From contig JAJQFD010000033.1 of NCBI GenBank assembly GCA_021201335.1, positions 1 to 32,912 on the forward strand: a stretch of DNA of 32,912 nucleotides, read 5' to 3'. The translations under genes were made by a program, and so were the position numbers. This stretch comes from Bacteroides sp. (lineage in GTDB: Bacteria > Bacteroidota > Bacteroidia > Bacteroidales > Bacteroidaceae). Below, piece after piece: positions 7,870 through 17,689 of this stretch. The notes below the pieces were generated by a model. That model was not told the DNA's origin. It saw only the letters and a list, made by a program, of their open reading frames with translations, and made no database searches. Each line of letters starts with the position of its first letter. Positions within the stretch are counted from its first letter, which is position 1.

Positions 7870-8863
7870 TTAAAGCTTCAAAAAATGCATCTATATTTTC
7901 GACAGGAACATACGGAGGTGTATCGCATCCGCTGGATAATACAAAGTTAGGATAATTTTCCATTTCCTGTAGCAGTTGTAAAGTACTCTGTTTGATATTT
8001 TCCGGGGTTCCCTGTTTAAAAACACCAACTGGATCCAGATTGCCCATTCCTAATGCATCAGCGGGAATCTCAGACATGGCTATTTTCATATCAATCTTGT
8101 TTCCAAAGTGGTAACCTGCTGCCCCAGTGTAAACCATAGCTGGTGTGCATTGTCCCATGTTTCCACAGTTGTGAAGGATCACGGAAAAAGAATCGTCCTG
8201 TACGGTATCCACAATCTCTTTAATAAATACGGAAGAATATTGCTGGCAGTCTTCGTTTGATAGTAATCCTGCTGCAGGTTCCGCAATCACGACTCCATCC
8301 ACTCCGGTTTCCTTTAAGGCTTTGCAATAAGATAATAAGAAATCGGTGCATTTGCGGAGCAATAAATTTGCAGCATCCGGATTGATATAAATCAGCATCA
8401 TGATTTCTGACATATCATATAAGCGCCCGGCCAATGAATATGAACCTATGCAGCCTGCTAAAACGGGCTTATCTGTAATATTTTGTGCAGCTAACCGATT
8501 GGCTTTCAGATACTCTCTTATCCGCCCTTTATGAAGTCCGGGAACCGGTAGAGATTCAATGGCGGATTCGTCGGTTAACAAGCGTCCGGTAACGGTCGGC
8601 ACTTCATGATCAGAAAACATAATTTTCGCACCGAATGCTTCTGCTTCCACAGTGAGATCCATGATAACGGTTGCAGCAGCTGTCGGGTATTCTTTGCTTA
8701 GTAACTCAATAGCTTTTGCGTGTATTTCGCCATTGGTTACTGCCTCATATACAGTGTTGCCGTTCATCTCAATACCCGGATGGGTCATAATTGGGATGGC
8801 AATTCTCTGTTTCCTCGCGATTGTTTCCTGAATGAAGGATCGCATGTTTATTTTCTCTTTCAT
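7844..8863 (-). CDS. Uroporphyrinogen decarboxylase-family corrinoid methyltransferase (MtaA/CmuA-like)
   Basis: This 339-aa TIM-barrel protein carries the zinc-site pattern of MtaA-type methyltransferases: His231 and Cys233 in LHNCGN and Cys313 in SSGCDTP. True haem-pathway UroD lacks this site, so a methyl-transfer role between a methyl-corrinoid protein and a thiol is more likely than porphyrin decarboxylation. It is the first gene of a two-gene operon with the MetH-activation-like protein and overlaps it by 26 nt. I chose the ATG at 8863; MRSF at 8845 is a possible alternative start. The methyl donor and acceptor are unknown. Confidence 0.85.
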   Translation of the reverse strand: MKEKINMRSFIQETIARKQRIAIPIMTHPGIEMNGNTVYEAVTNGEIHAKAIELLSKEYPTAAATVIMDLTVEAEAFGAKIMFSDHEVPTVTGRLLTDESAIESLPVPGLHKGRIREYLKANRLAAQNITDKPVLAGCIGSYSLAGRLYDMSEIMMLIYINPDAANLLLRKCTDFLLSYCKALKETGVDGVVIAEPAAGLLSNEDCQQYSSVFIKEIVDTVQDDSFSVILHNCGNMGQCTPAMVYTGAAGYHFGNKIDMKIAMSEIPADALGMGNLDPVGVFKQGTPENIKQSTLQLLQEMENYPNFVLSSGCDTPPYVPVENIDAFFEALNEYNDSRI

Positions 8864-9055
8864 AAGATCTTTCTTTTTTATTTAGGTAAGACGAATCAAA
8901 AGGAATTTTGTACTTACTTCGGAAGAATAAAAAAACGATGAGGAATAAATCACTGTAAACCCCTTTTCCTTGAGTACATTTTTACTTTTCTAGCGTCCTT
9001 TTAAAGGAAAATCGAGGATTGAAATAAAGAAGATCATCTTTTAATTCTTCATTCT

Positions 9056-9077
9056 TAACTTTCAATTTATAACTTTC
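9056..9077 (+). promoter_or_regulatory. Repeated -7-like elements before the large lipoprotein glycosidase
   Basis: TAACTTTC occurs at 9056-9063 and again at 9070-9077, each one base off TAnnTTTG and each followed by AAT. Either could act as the -7 element for the gene starting at 9090. No convincing -33 element was found. Confidence 0.35.
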
Positions 9078-9089
9078 AATATAATAAAA

Positions 9090-11759
9090 ATGAATAGACC
9101 CAAGTTATTTCTTCTGACCATCCTTTCGTGCCTATTCTGCGCTTGCGAAAAAACAAACATAAATATCGTCGTAGAGCCTGATTCTCCCAAGCGCGTCCAG
9201 TTCGCTGCAGACCATTTAAATAAGGCCTTTGTAAAAGCTGGCTATACAGTCAACCAGGGAGAAGGTAAAACCATACGCCTGGCACTTTCTAACGACACCA
9301 TCCTCAAAAAAGAAGGATTTACCATTACCACCGAAGGTGAAGTTACTACTATTAGTGGAAGAGACGGAAGTGGAGTAATCTATGGATGTCGCGAATTAAT
9401 CGACCATGTAACCAATAAGAAAAATCTCAAATTTCCGGTTTCACTAACCGACGCCCCCGAAATGGTACTCCGTGGCGCCTGTATTGGACTTCAAAAAACT
9501 GTTTACCTTCCTGGACATACCGTATACGAATACCCTTATACCCCGGAAAACTTTCCTTGGTTCTACGATAAAGAGCAATGGGTGGAATATCTTGATATGC
9601 TCGTGGAAAACCGCATGAACTCCCTATACCTTTGGAATGGACATCCATTTGCATCACTTGTGAAGCTGGAAGATTATCCCTTTGCCCTCGAAGTAGACGA
9701 AGAAACCTTCAAAAAGAATGAAGAAATCTTTGGATTCCTTACGGAAGAAGCTGACAAACGAGGAATCTTTGTGATCCAGATGTTCTACAATATCCTTGTT
9801 TCCAAACCTTTTGCCGATCATTATGGGATTAAAACGCAAGATCGTAATCGACCCATTACGCCGCTAATCAGTGATTATACCCGTAAGTCAGTGGCTGCCT
9901 TTATTGAAAAATATCCCAATGTAGGTTTATTAGTTTGCCTTGGTGAAGCTATGGATACCCATGAAGACGATATGGAATGGTTTACCAAAACGATCATTCC
10001 CGGGGTAAAAGACGGACTTTCCAAACTGGGACGTACAGATGAGCCGCCTGTGCTACTTCGTGCTCACGACACCAATTGTAAAATGGTTATGGATGCCGCA
10101 CTACCTCTCTACAAGAACCTCTATACTATGCATAAATACAACGGTGAATCGCTTACGACTTATGAGCCCCGTGGTCCGTGGACAAAGATCCATACCGATT
10201 TAAGCTCCCTGGGAAGTGTTCACATCAGCAATGTTCACATCCTTGCTAATCTGGAACCTTTCCGCTGGGGATCACCCGACTTCGTTCAGAAGACCATTAA
10301 AGCTATGCACAATGTACACGGAGCCAATGCTTTACATCTTTACCTACAGGCTTCCTATTGGGATTGGCCATATACGGCCGATAAATTACCCGATGGCGAA
10401 CGGGAACTTCAAATCTACCGTGACTGGATTTGGTACAAAACCTGGGGGCGCTATGCTTGGAATTGCCAACGTGACCGTCAGGAGGAAATCACTTATTGGG
10501 ATCAGGAACTGGGAGATTTTTATGGTATGAATTCTTCTGTAGCCGGGAATATCCGGGAAGCTTACGAAGAAAGCGGGGAAATTGCACCCAAATTATTACG
10601 CCGATTCGGTATCACTGAAGGAAACCGTCAGACATTGCTGCTTGGTATGTTTGTCAGCCAGTTGATCAATCCTTATAAATATACCATCTATCCCGGTTTC
10701 TATGAAAGCTGTGGGCCGGAAGGAGAGAAGTTGATTGAATATGTGGAAAAAGAATGGGAGAAAAAACCTCATGTAGGTGAGCTTCCTTTAGATATCATTG
10801 CTCAGGCCATTGAACATGGAGACAAGGCTGTAGCCGCCATCGAAAAGGCTGCCGGCAAAGCGACCCTCAATAAACAGGAATTCGAACGTTTGCGCAACGA
10901 TATGCATTGTTACCGTGAATTTGCGTATGCTTTCAACTTGAAAGTAAAAGCCGCCAAACTGGTACTTGATTACCAATGGGGAAAAGATATACAAAACCTT
11001 GATAATGCCATTCCGTTGTTGGAGCAAAGCTTGGAGCATTACCGCAAACTTGTCAATCTTACGAGAGAGCATTATTATTATGCCAACAGTATGCAGACTG
11101 CCCAACGCCGTATTCCTATCGGTGGAGATGATGGTAATAACAAGACCTGGGAAGAAATGCTGGTTCATTACGAAAAAGAACTGGAAAACTTCAAAAGCAA
11201 TCTTTCCCTGCTGAAAGATAGACTAGCTGGGAGGGTGCAGATAGAAGAAACTACTGTATCAGCACTGGCTCCGGCCCGTGTAAAGGTGATCAGTAAACTA
11301 CCTGCCGTGAGACTAGATAAAGGTGCTACCCTGTTTTCTGACCTTGATAACAAGGTAGAAGCATTGGCTCCCGAATTGGAAGGACTGACTGCTTTCCGTC
11401 TGAATGCTAACGATCAACGACAGGAAGGAACTTCTATTGAGTTTGAATCTGATAAACCAGTGAACTTATTAGTAGGTTATTTCCGGGATGACCAGAAAAA
11501 ATACGCCAAAAAGCCGACTTTGGAAACAGATGCTTCTGCTAATGAATATGGACAAGCCGAACCAAAGCTTACGAATGCGATTCGGTTGAAAGGAATGCCA
11601 TTAGCGAATGTTCATTCATATCATTTTGAGGCTGGAAAACATACATTATTATTGCCTAAGGGATATACCCTTTTATTAGGGTTTACCAACACCGATATAA
11701 CTCTCCGAAATGCCGGATTGGCTGGAACAGAGGAGACGATGGACTGGATGTTTTATTAG
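9090..11759 (+). CDS. Exported lipoprotein glycoside hydrolase-like protein, GH67/GH20-type N-terminal fold
   Basis: The 889-aa protein starts with a lipoprotein signal ending FCAC (Cys19). Residues about 20-115 look like the small alpha/beta domain that precedes the catalytic barrel in GH20, GH67, GH84 and GH115 enzymes (VQFAADHLNKAF, then ISGRDGSGVIYGCRELID). A TIM-barrel-like region follows from about 125 to 480 (MNSLYLWNGHPF, LLVCLGEAMD, LYLQASYWDWPY); Glu286 in LGEA is a candidate catalytic acid. Then comes an alpha-helical region to about 690 and a C-terminal beta-rich domain. A substrate with a uronic acid or amino sugar is possible but not shown. It precedes the giant GH2 fusion gene by 258 nt on the same strand, suggesting a shared substrate. 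The exact CAZy family is uncertain. Confidence 0.7.
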   Translation: MNRPKLFLLTILSCLFCACEKTNINIVVEPDSPKRVQFAADHLNKAFVKAGYTVNQGEGKTIRLALSNDTILKKEGFTITTEGEVTTISGRDGSGVIYGCRELIDHVTNKKNLKFPVSLTDAPEMVLRGACIGLQKTVYLPGHTVYEYPYTPENFPWFYDKEQWVEYLDMLVENRMNSLYLWNGHPFASLVKLEDYPFALEVDEETFKKNEEIFGFLTEEADKRGIFVIQMFYNILVSKPFADHYGIKTQDRNRPITPLISDYTRKSVAAFIEKYPNVGLLVCLGEAMDTHEDDMEWFTKTIIPGVKDGLSKLGRTDEPPVLLRAHDTNCKMVMDAALPLYKNLYTMHKYNGESLTTYEPRGPWTKIHTDLSSLGSVHISNVHILANLEPFRWGSPDFVQKTIKAMHNVHGANALHLYLQASYWDWPYTADKLPDGERELQIYRDWIWYKTWGRYAWNCQRDRQEEITYWDQELGDFYGMNSSVAGNIREAYEESGEIAPKLLRRFGITEGNRQTLLLGMFVSQLINPYKYTIYPGFYESCGPEGEKLIEYVEKEWEKKPHVGELPLDIIAQAIEHGDKAVAAIEKAAGKATLNKQEFERLRNDMHCYREFAYAFNLKVKAAKLVLDYQWGKDIQNLDNAIPLLEQSLEHYRKLVNLTREHYYYANSMQTAQRRIPIGGDDGNNKTWEEMLVHYEKELENFKSNLSLLKDRLAGRVQIEETTVSALAPARVKVISKLPAVRLDKGATLFSDLDNKVEALAPELEGLTAFRLNANDQRQEGTSIEFESDKPVNLLVGYFRDDQKKYAKKPTLETDASANEYGQAEPKLTNAIRLKGMPLANVHSYHFEAGKHTLLLPKGYTLLLGFTNTDITLRNAGLAGTEETMDWMFY

Positions 11760-11781
11760 TTTTGGAAAGTTGATATTTTAC

Positions 11782-11833
11782 AGTTGATAGCTGCGATTAG
11801 TGTATTTATTTACCAATCCGGCTATCAACTTTT
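11782..11833 (+). terminator. Probable terminator hairpin after the 889-aa gene
   Basis: AGTTGATAGC at 11782-11791 pairs perfectly with GCTATCAACT at 11821-11830, with partial inner pairing (GATT with AATC), followed by TTTT. The loop is long and the T run short, so termination may be weak. Confidence 0.5.
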
Positions 11834-12017
11834 GACTATCAATAATTAGCTACTTATTTACTTTGTGCTAAAACGTGGATACCGTTATACTAAGAAGACC
11901 TTATCATTCATGCTAAAACTCCGACAGGTTTTGAGCATATATAAAAACCACCCGTGGAAACCTCTCACCCAAAGATGTGCGATTTCGGCGGAATAGTAAC
12001 TATTAACTGATATATTG

Positions 12018-15000
12018 ATGAATCGAATCTTTCTTTTATTTGCTTTTCTGTTTGCTAATTTTACTCTTTTTGCGCAACAGCTAAAAGGGGTATCACAGGA
12101 GCGCATGGCGGAAATCTATGAAGAAGCCAAGACTCCCTATAAATACGGATTGGTGGTCGCACCCGAAACTAACAATTCTAAAATGGATTGCCCCACGGTT
12201 TTTCGACACAAAGATAAGTGGTATATGACATTTGTTATTTACAACGGTCGTGATGGCCGCGACGGACGTGGTTACGAAACCTTGATAGCCGAGAGTGATA
12301 ACCTGCTCGAATGGGATATTAAAGGACGTCTCCTCTCTTTCCGGGACGGTACCTGGGATACTAATCAACGTGGGGGATTTCCAGCCTTGCCCGATATGGA
12401 ATGGGGAGGAAGTTACGAACTTCAACCTTGGAAAGGCAATTACTGGATGACCTATATTGGCGGTCCCAATGCTGGTTATGAAACCGGTCCCCTTAGTATC
12501 GGTCTGGCATGGACAAAGGAAAAGAACCTCGGAGAAGCCATTGAATGGGAAGCCATGGATAAACCCATTCTTGCATCTACTGACAAAGAGGCGCAATGGT
12601 TCGAGAATATCACCGAATACAAAAGCACTGTCTACTGGGATAAAAATAAAACATTCGGATACCCTTTCGTTATGTTCTACAATGCCGGAGGTCGCCACCC
12701 AGAAACCAATCTGAAAGGAGAACGTGTTGGCATTGCCTTATCGAAAGATATGAAGAAGTGGAAACGTTATGAAGGTAATCCCGTATTTACCCACGAAACC
12801 GAAGGAACTATCACTGGAGACGCACATATTCAGAAGTTCGGTGATGTGTATGTAATGTTCTACTTCTCGGCATTTAATCCGTCCCGTCGTTACAAAGCAT
12901 ATAATACTTTTGCCTGTAGCTATGATTTGGTTCACTGGACTGACTGGGAAGGTGAAGACCTGATTATTCCTTTCAAGGATTACGAAAATCTTTTTGCCCA
13001 TAAAAGTTATGTAATAAAACATAATGGTGTAGTTTACCACTTCTATTGTGCAGTAAATAAGTACGATCAGCGTGGAATAGCCGTGGCTACTAGCAAACCG
13101 ATGGGACGTTCTGCTGTTCGTTTTCCCAAACCCGAAGTGAAAAATAGAAGAACCATCCTCGAACTGGAAAAGGAATGGAAAGCTTGGCTGGTGGATGAGA
13201 AAGGAAACAAAAAGGGTAACTCACAAACCGTAAACATACCCCATAACTGGGATGATTATTACGGGTATCGGCAACTCACCCATGGCAACCTTCATGGTAC
13301 AGCCATCTATACTAATACATTTATAGCTCCTGAGATACAGTCCGGCAAACGTTCTTTCCTCCGTTTTGAAGGTGTCGGCACTTATGCAACTATCGAACTG
13401 AATGGAAAAAACTACGGTCGCCACCCGATAGGGCGTACCACGTTCACCCTTGATGTATCCGATGCTCTCAAACCCGGTCAAACTAATCTGCTAACCGTGA
13501 AAGCTGAACATCCCGAAATGATTGCCGACATGCCTTGGGTATGTGGCGGCTGTTCTTCCGAATGGGGTTTCAGTGAAGGTTCACAACCATTGGGAATCTT
13601 CCGGCCGGTCGTGCTTGAAGTAACCGATAATATACGTATTGAACCTTTCGGTGTACACATCTGGAACGATGATAAAGCTGAAACTGTATATGTCGACACA
13701 GAAATAAAAAACTATGGAGCTATGACTGAGACAGTCGAGTTTGTAAATAAGTTAAGCAATGAAGACGGTCGCCAGGTGTTCCGTATCTCAGAAAAGGTAA
13801 CACTCGCACCCGGTGAAACAAAAATCATTCGTCATTCTTCTCCGGTAGAGAATCCCATTTTGTGGGATACAGAGAATCCTTACTTATATAATCTTGCCAC
13901 CATGATCAAGCGAGATACCAAGACTACCGACGAGATTACTACTCCTTTTGGTATTCGCACCATCAGTTGGCCAGTAAAACGAAACGATAATGACGGACGA
14001 TTCTTCCTGAATGATAAACCTGTATTTCTAAATGGAGTATGCGAATACGAACATCAATTCGGACAAAGTCATGCATTCAGCCATGAACAAATAGCCTCCC
14101 GGGTAAAACAAATGCGTGCTGCAGGTTTCAATGCTTTTCGTGATGCCCACCAACCGCATCACCTTGATTATCAAAAATATTGGGATCAAGAAGGAGTACT
14201 CTTCTGGACTCAACTTTCCGCACATGTATGGTACGATACCCCTGAATTCCGCGAGAACTTTAAAAAGCTGCTTCGCCAGTGGGTTAAGGAACGTCGTAAC
14301 TCTCCGTCTGTGGTAATCTGGGGGTTACAGAATGAAAGTACATTGCCGCGTGCCTTTGCTGAAGAATGCAGCAACATCATCCGTGAGATGGATCCTACCG
14401 CCCAAAATATGCGCATCATCACTACTTGCAATGGAGGGGAAGGTACCGACTGGAATGTAGTTCAGAACTGGAGTGGCACTTACGGCGGCAATCCCTTTAA
14501 TTATAATAAGGAATTATCCCGTCCTGACCAGCTTTTGAATGGCGAATACGGTGCATGGCGCAGTATTGAATTACATACCGAACCCGACAATTTCGAACAA
14601 AACGGCGTCTGGAGCGAAGGCCGTATGTGTCAGCTGATGGAAATGAAAGTCCGCCTTGCCGAACAGGTACGCGATAGTGTTTGCGGACAATTCCAATGGA
14701 TATATAGCAGTCACGATAATCCCGGTCGTCGCCAGCCCGATGAATCTTATCGTAAAATAGATAAGGTAGGACCATTTAACTACAAAGGACTGGTTACCCC
14801 GTGGGAAGAACCTCTCGACATATATTATATGTATCGTTCCAACTATGTCAGTCCTGCTAAAGACCCAATGGTTTACATTGTTTCTCACACCTGGGCAGAT
14901 CGCTTCGAGTCTGGTCGTCGTCGCGCCACTATCGAAGTATATAGCAACTGTGATTCAGTATTACTTTATAACGATGCCATTGAGAATGCTTTCCTCGATC

Positions 15001-16220
15001 GTAAGCGTAATAATGGGATTGGCACTCATTTCACCTGGGAGCATCGGGATATCCGGTATAATGTACTTCGTGCTGTGGGATATTACGAAGGTAAACCTGT
15101 TGCCGAAGACCTCATTTTACTCAATGGCCTTGAACGCGCTCCCGATTTTGATAATCTTTATGTGGATGCAAAGCCTATCCTGAAAGGAGAAGAAGGATAC
15201 AACTACCTTTATCGTGTTAATTGCGGAGGTGATTTATATACCGATGAGTTCGACCAGCAGTGGATACAGGATAATACATCAGTATCTCAATCCTGGTCAG
15301 CTGATTTCAAAGAACTAAGTCCTTACCTTGCCAGTCAACGGTATACTAACGATCCTATTCGGGGTACTCGCGATTGGGAATTGTTCCAATACTTCCGTTT
15401 CGGTCGTCACAAACTAAAATACAACTTCCCTGTGCCTGACGGTCGTTACCGGATTGAACTTTATTTCACCGAACCCTGGCATGGAACTGGAGGTAGTGAA
15501 AAAACAGATTGTGAAGGTCTGCGTATCTTTGATGTGGCCGTTAACGGTCAAACAGTGATTAACGATCTTGATATATGGGCTGAATCCGGTCATGATGGCG
15601 CTTGTAAGAAAGTGGTTTATGCAGATGTGAAAGGAGGTACGCTTACCATTCATTTCCCGGAAGTGAAAGCAGGTCAGGCATTGATCTCGGCAATAGCTAT
15701 TGCCTCACAAGAAGCATCGTTAAAACCGGCTAATCTTACTACAGGGCTGGTATCTGCTTGGAGTTGGAAAGCAGCAAATAAGGAAGTGATGGAGAAAACG
15801 CCCAAGGAACTACTTCCGGAAGATAAAAATGCTCGGGCTAGTGTGACTTATGAAGCGGAGTATGCAAAACTAAAAGGCAAATACACAAAAAAGGAACACC
15901 GTAAACAAACGGGTATTTTCTTTGGTGAAGGCAACAAGAATAGCATTGAATGGAATATCTCAACCGGACTGGCACAGGTATATGCATTGCGCTTTAAATA
16001 TATGAACACCAGTGGCAAACCAATCACGGTTCGCCTTCAATTCATTGATAAGGTAGGTACTGTTTTGAAAGACGATGAAATAACTTTCCCCGAAGCACCG
16101 GAGAAATGGAGATTGATGAGTACGACTACCGGAACCTATATCAATGCTGGATATTATAAGGTAATACTAACTGCACCAGATATGAAAGGACTAGCATTTG
16201 ATGGGCTGGATGTGCAGTAG
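12018..16220 (+). CDS. Giant exported multimodular glycosidase: propeller + GH2 + malectin-like + CBM-like
   Basis: I chose the ATG at 12018, which gives 1400 aa with a clean signal peptide ending LFAQ. Residues about 35-370 form a GH43/GH130-type five-bladed propeller pattern (PTVFRHKDKWYMTF, then ITGDAHIQKFGDVYVMFYF). A GH2 enzyme follows: sugar-binding domain about 400-560, Ig-like domain about 560-685, TIM barrel about 690-1000. Its likely acid/base is Glu773 in GLQNEST and nucleophile Glu843 in LNGEYG. Residues about 1063-1231 resemble malectin domains (YRVNCGG, RYRIELYFTEPW), and about 1278-1400 look like a CBM6/CBM35 module (YEAEYA). It may cleave two linkages or use the propeller for binding. 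The GH2 substrate could be a beta-galactoside or beta-glucuronide. It ends two bases from the convergent MFS gene. Confidence 0.85.
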   Translation: MNRIFLLFAFLFANFTLFAQQLKGVSQERMAEIYEEAKTPYKYGLVVAPETNNSKMDCPTVFRHKDKWYMTFVIYNGRDGRDGRGYETLIAESDNLLEWDIKGRLLSFRDGTWDTNQRGGFPALPDMEWGGSYELQPWKGNYWMTYIGGPNAGYETGPLSIGLAWTKEKNLGEAIEWEAMDKPILASTDKEAQWFENITEYKSTVYWDKNKTFGYPFVMFYNAGGRHPETNLKGERVGIALSKDMKKWKRYEGNPVFTHETEGTITGDAHIQKFGDVYVMFYFSAFNPSRRYKAYNTFACSYDLVHWTDWEGEDLIIPFKDYENLFAHKSYVIKHNGVVYHFYCAVNKYDQRGIAVATSKPMGRSAVRFPKPEVKNRRTILELEKEWKAWLVDEKGNKKGNSQTVNIPHNWDDYYGYRQLTHGNLHGTAIYTNTFIAPEIQSGKRSFLRFEGVGTYATIELNGKNYGRHPIGRTTFTLDVSDALKPGQTNLLTVKAEHPEMIADMPWVCGGCSSEWGFSEGSQPLGIFRPVVLEVTDNIRIEPFGVHIWNDDKAETVYVDTEIKNYGAMTETVEFVNKLSNEDGRQVFRISEKVTLAPGETKIIRHSSPVENPILWDTENPYLYNLATMIKRDTKTTDEITTPFGIRTISWPVKRNDNDGRFFLNDKPVFLNGVCEYEHQFGQSHAFSHEQIASRVKQMRAAGFNAFRDAHQPHHLDYQKYWDQEGVLFWTQLSAHVWYDTPEFRENFKKLLRQWVKERRNSPSVVIWGLQNESTLPRAFAEECSNIIREMDPTAQNMRIITTCNGGEGTDWNVVQNWSGTYGGNPFNYNKELSRPDQLLNGEYGAWRSIELHTEPDNFEQNGVWSEGRMCQLMEMKVRLAEQVRDSVCGQFQWIYSSHDNPGRRQPDESYRKIDKVGPFNYKGLVTPWEEPLDIYYMYRSNYVSPAKDPMVYIVSHTWADRFESGRRRATIEVYSNCDSVLLYNDAIENAFLDRKRNNGIGTHFTWEHRDIRYNVLRAVGYYEGKPVAEDLILLNGLERAPDFDNLYVDAKPILKGEEGYNYLYRVNCGGDLYTDEFDQQWIQDNTSVSQSWSADFKELSPYLASQRYTNDPIRGTRDWELFQYFRFGRHKLKYNFPVPDGRYRIELYFTEPWHGTGGSEKTDCEGLRIFDVAVNGQTVINDLDIWAESGHDGACKKVVYADVKGGTLTIHFPEVKAGQALISAIAIASQEASLKPANLTTGLVSAWSWKAANKEVMEKTPKELLPEDKNARASVTYEAEYAKLKGKYTKKEHRKQTGIFFGEGNKNSIEWNISTGLAQVYALRFKYMNTSGKPITVRLQFIDKVGTVLKDDEITFPEAPEKWRLMSTTTGTYINAGYYKVILTAPDMKGLAFDGLDVQ

Positions 16221-16222
16221 CC

Positions 16223-17620
16223 TTACTTCCGGCTCAACTCGGCTGCTGTCGGTTTCCCGATCCGCAACAAACTGACTAATGCGGCAATTAGTGCGATACC
16301 ACAACCAAAGTATAAAGATACATGGGTGCTGTCATCTGGAAACACTTTAAACATAAGTGCTACCAGGGCAGCACCTGTTGTTTGTCCTACCAAGCGGGTT
16401 GTTCCTAGCATTCCACTGGCTCCACCACTTCTTCCAGGAGGGGCAGATGAAATCATTGTACTGTTGTTCGGTGTCTGGAACAAACCGAATCCAAAACCAC
16501 AGAGAGCCATGCGCCAGATAACATCTATATCTGAAGGATGTGCAGACAAACTACCTAAGAAGAAAAGTCCGCAAGAGAAGATTGATAATCCTATTCCTCC
16601 CAGGATACCGGCATTAATTCTTCCTGCTAGTACACCTGCCAATGGGGCAGCTATCATCGTAGCAATTGGCCAGGGAGTAAGTAATAGTCCGGTTTGTACT
16701 TCATCTTTTCCCAAAGCTCCTTGTAAGAAGAAAGGGAGAGATACCATTGCCAGCATTTGAGCAATGAAGGAAATCAGTGAAGTAAGTACAGACAAGGAGA
16801 AAACGGGTATCCGCAGCAGATCGACCGGAAAGATGGGTGCATCCTTTTTCCGCTCCCGGTTGATAAAAAGATAGCCAATAATGAGTAGCGCAACGAATGT
16901 TGCTAATATAATGTATATACTTGCTCCATGTGTGAAGCCTTCAATTACTCCGATAACTAACCCAAAGGTCAGGGCATTCATTACGGCTCCCAGTTTATCA
17001 AAGGATTTAGCTGGTCGGTAGGTCGTATTAGCTGGCAGAAACTTACAACTTAGAGTAAATGCGAGAATGCCTACCGGAATATTGACCGCAAACAACCATT
17101 GCCAGGAAGCAATTGACAGAATACCAGCTGCAATAGTAGGTCCTGCTGCTGCTGAAACAGAAACGATTAGTGCATTAATCCCAATTCCTTTGGCAAGGAA
17201 ACGCGAGGGATAGATTATTCGAAGCAATGCCGTGTTCACACTGACGATAGCTGCCGCACCGAATCCCTGCAACGCACGCGCCATCGCAAGTGTAAGAATC
17301 GAATTAGATAAAGCACAAAACAGAGAAGTTAGCGTAAAAGTCGCTAATCCCAGAAGGTATATTTTCTTATATCCCCATATTTCTCCGAGGGATGAAAACG
17401 CCAAAAGAGAAATCATGGTTGCTACCTGGTATGCATTCACTACCCAGATAGAATACGTAGGGGTTGTATCTAAATCCTTAACAATGGTGGGAAGTGCCAC
17501 ATTGGCGATGGCCCCGTCGAGTACTGATAGAGTAATGCCAGAGGCAATGGCAAGTACAGCCCAGTATCGTCTTGGCAGGGGTAAACCATCCTGTACAGTC
17601 GCTAATTTTTCTGTAGTCAT
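16223..17620 (-). CDS. MFS multidrug exporter, DHA2 (14-helix, SmvA/QacA-like) type
   Basis: The 465-aa membrane protein has the DHA2 signature LDGAIANVALPTI in helix 1 (Asp35), motif A (GEIWGYKKIYLLG), motif B (RALQGFGAAA) and the antiporter motif C (SAAAGPTIAAG). About 14 hydrophobic segments are visible, consistent with proton-driven export of drugs, biocides or bile-type compounds across the inner membrane. The N-terminus is short and cytoplasmic. It may be co-transcribed with the outer-membrane barrel gene 69 nt upstream. The 3' ends of this gene and the convergent giant glycosidase are separated by only two bases, with no room for a terminator. Confidence 0.9.
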   Translation of the reverse strand: MTTEKLATVQDGLPLPRRYWAVLAIASGITLSVLDGAIANVALPTIVKDLDTTPTYSIWVVNAYQVATMISLLAFSSLGEIWGYKKIYLLGLATFTLTSLFCALSNSILTLAMARALQGFGAAAIVSVNTALLRIIYPSRFLAKGIGINALIVSVSAAAGPTIAAGILSIASWQWLFAVNIPVGILAFTLSCKFLPANTTYRPAKSFDKLGAVMNALTFGLVIGVIEGFTHGASIYIILATFVALLIIGYLFINRERKKDAPIFPVDLLRIPVFSLSVLTSLISFIAQMLAMVSLPFFLQGALGKDEVQTGLLLTPWPIATMIAAPLAGVLAGRINAGILGGIGLSIFSCGLFFLGSLSAHPSDIDVIWRMALCGFGFGLFQTPNNSTMISSAPPGRSGGASGMLGTTRLVGQTTGAALVALMFKVFPDDSTHVSLYFGCGIALIAALVSLLRIGKPTAAELSRK

Positions 17621-17689
17621 TTTCTTGAAGAGAACTTAATTCTTTACCGTAAACAAATAAAAGACTGTTTCTGTTTTGAGATATTTTAT

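Noticed and set aside
7844..8863. Haem-pathway uroporphyrinogen decarboxylase
   Set aside because: The zinc-site residues His231, Cys233 and Cys313 and the MetH-activation partner fit an MtaA-type methyltransferase instead.
12015..12017. TTG start for the giant glycosidase
   Set aside because: The ATG directly after it at 12018 gives a standard signal peptide start.
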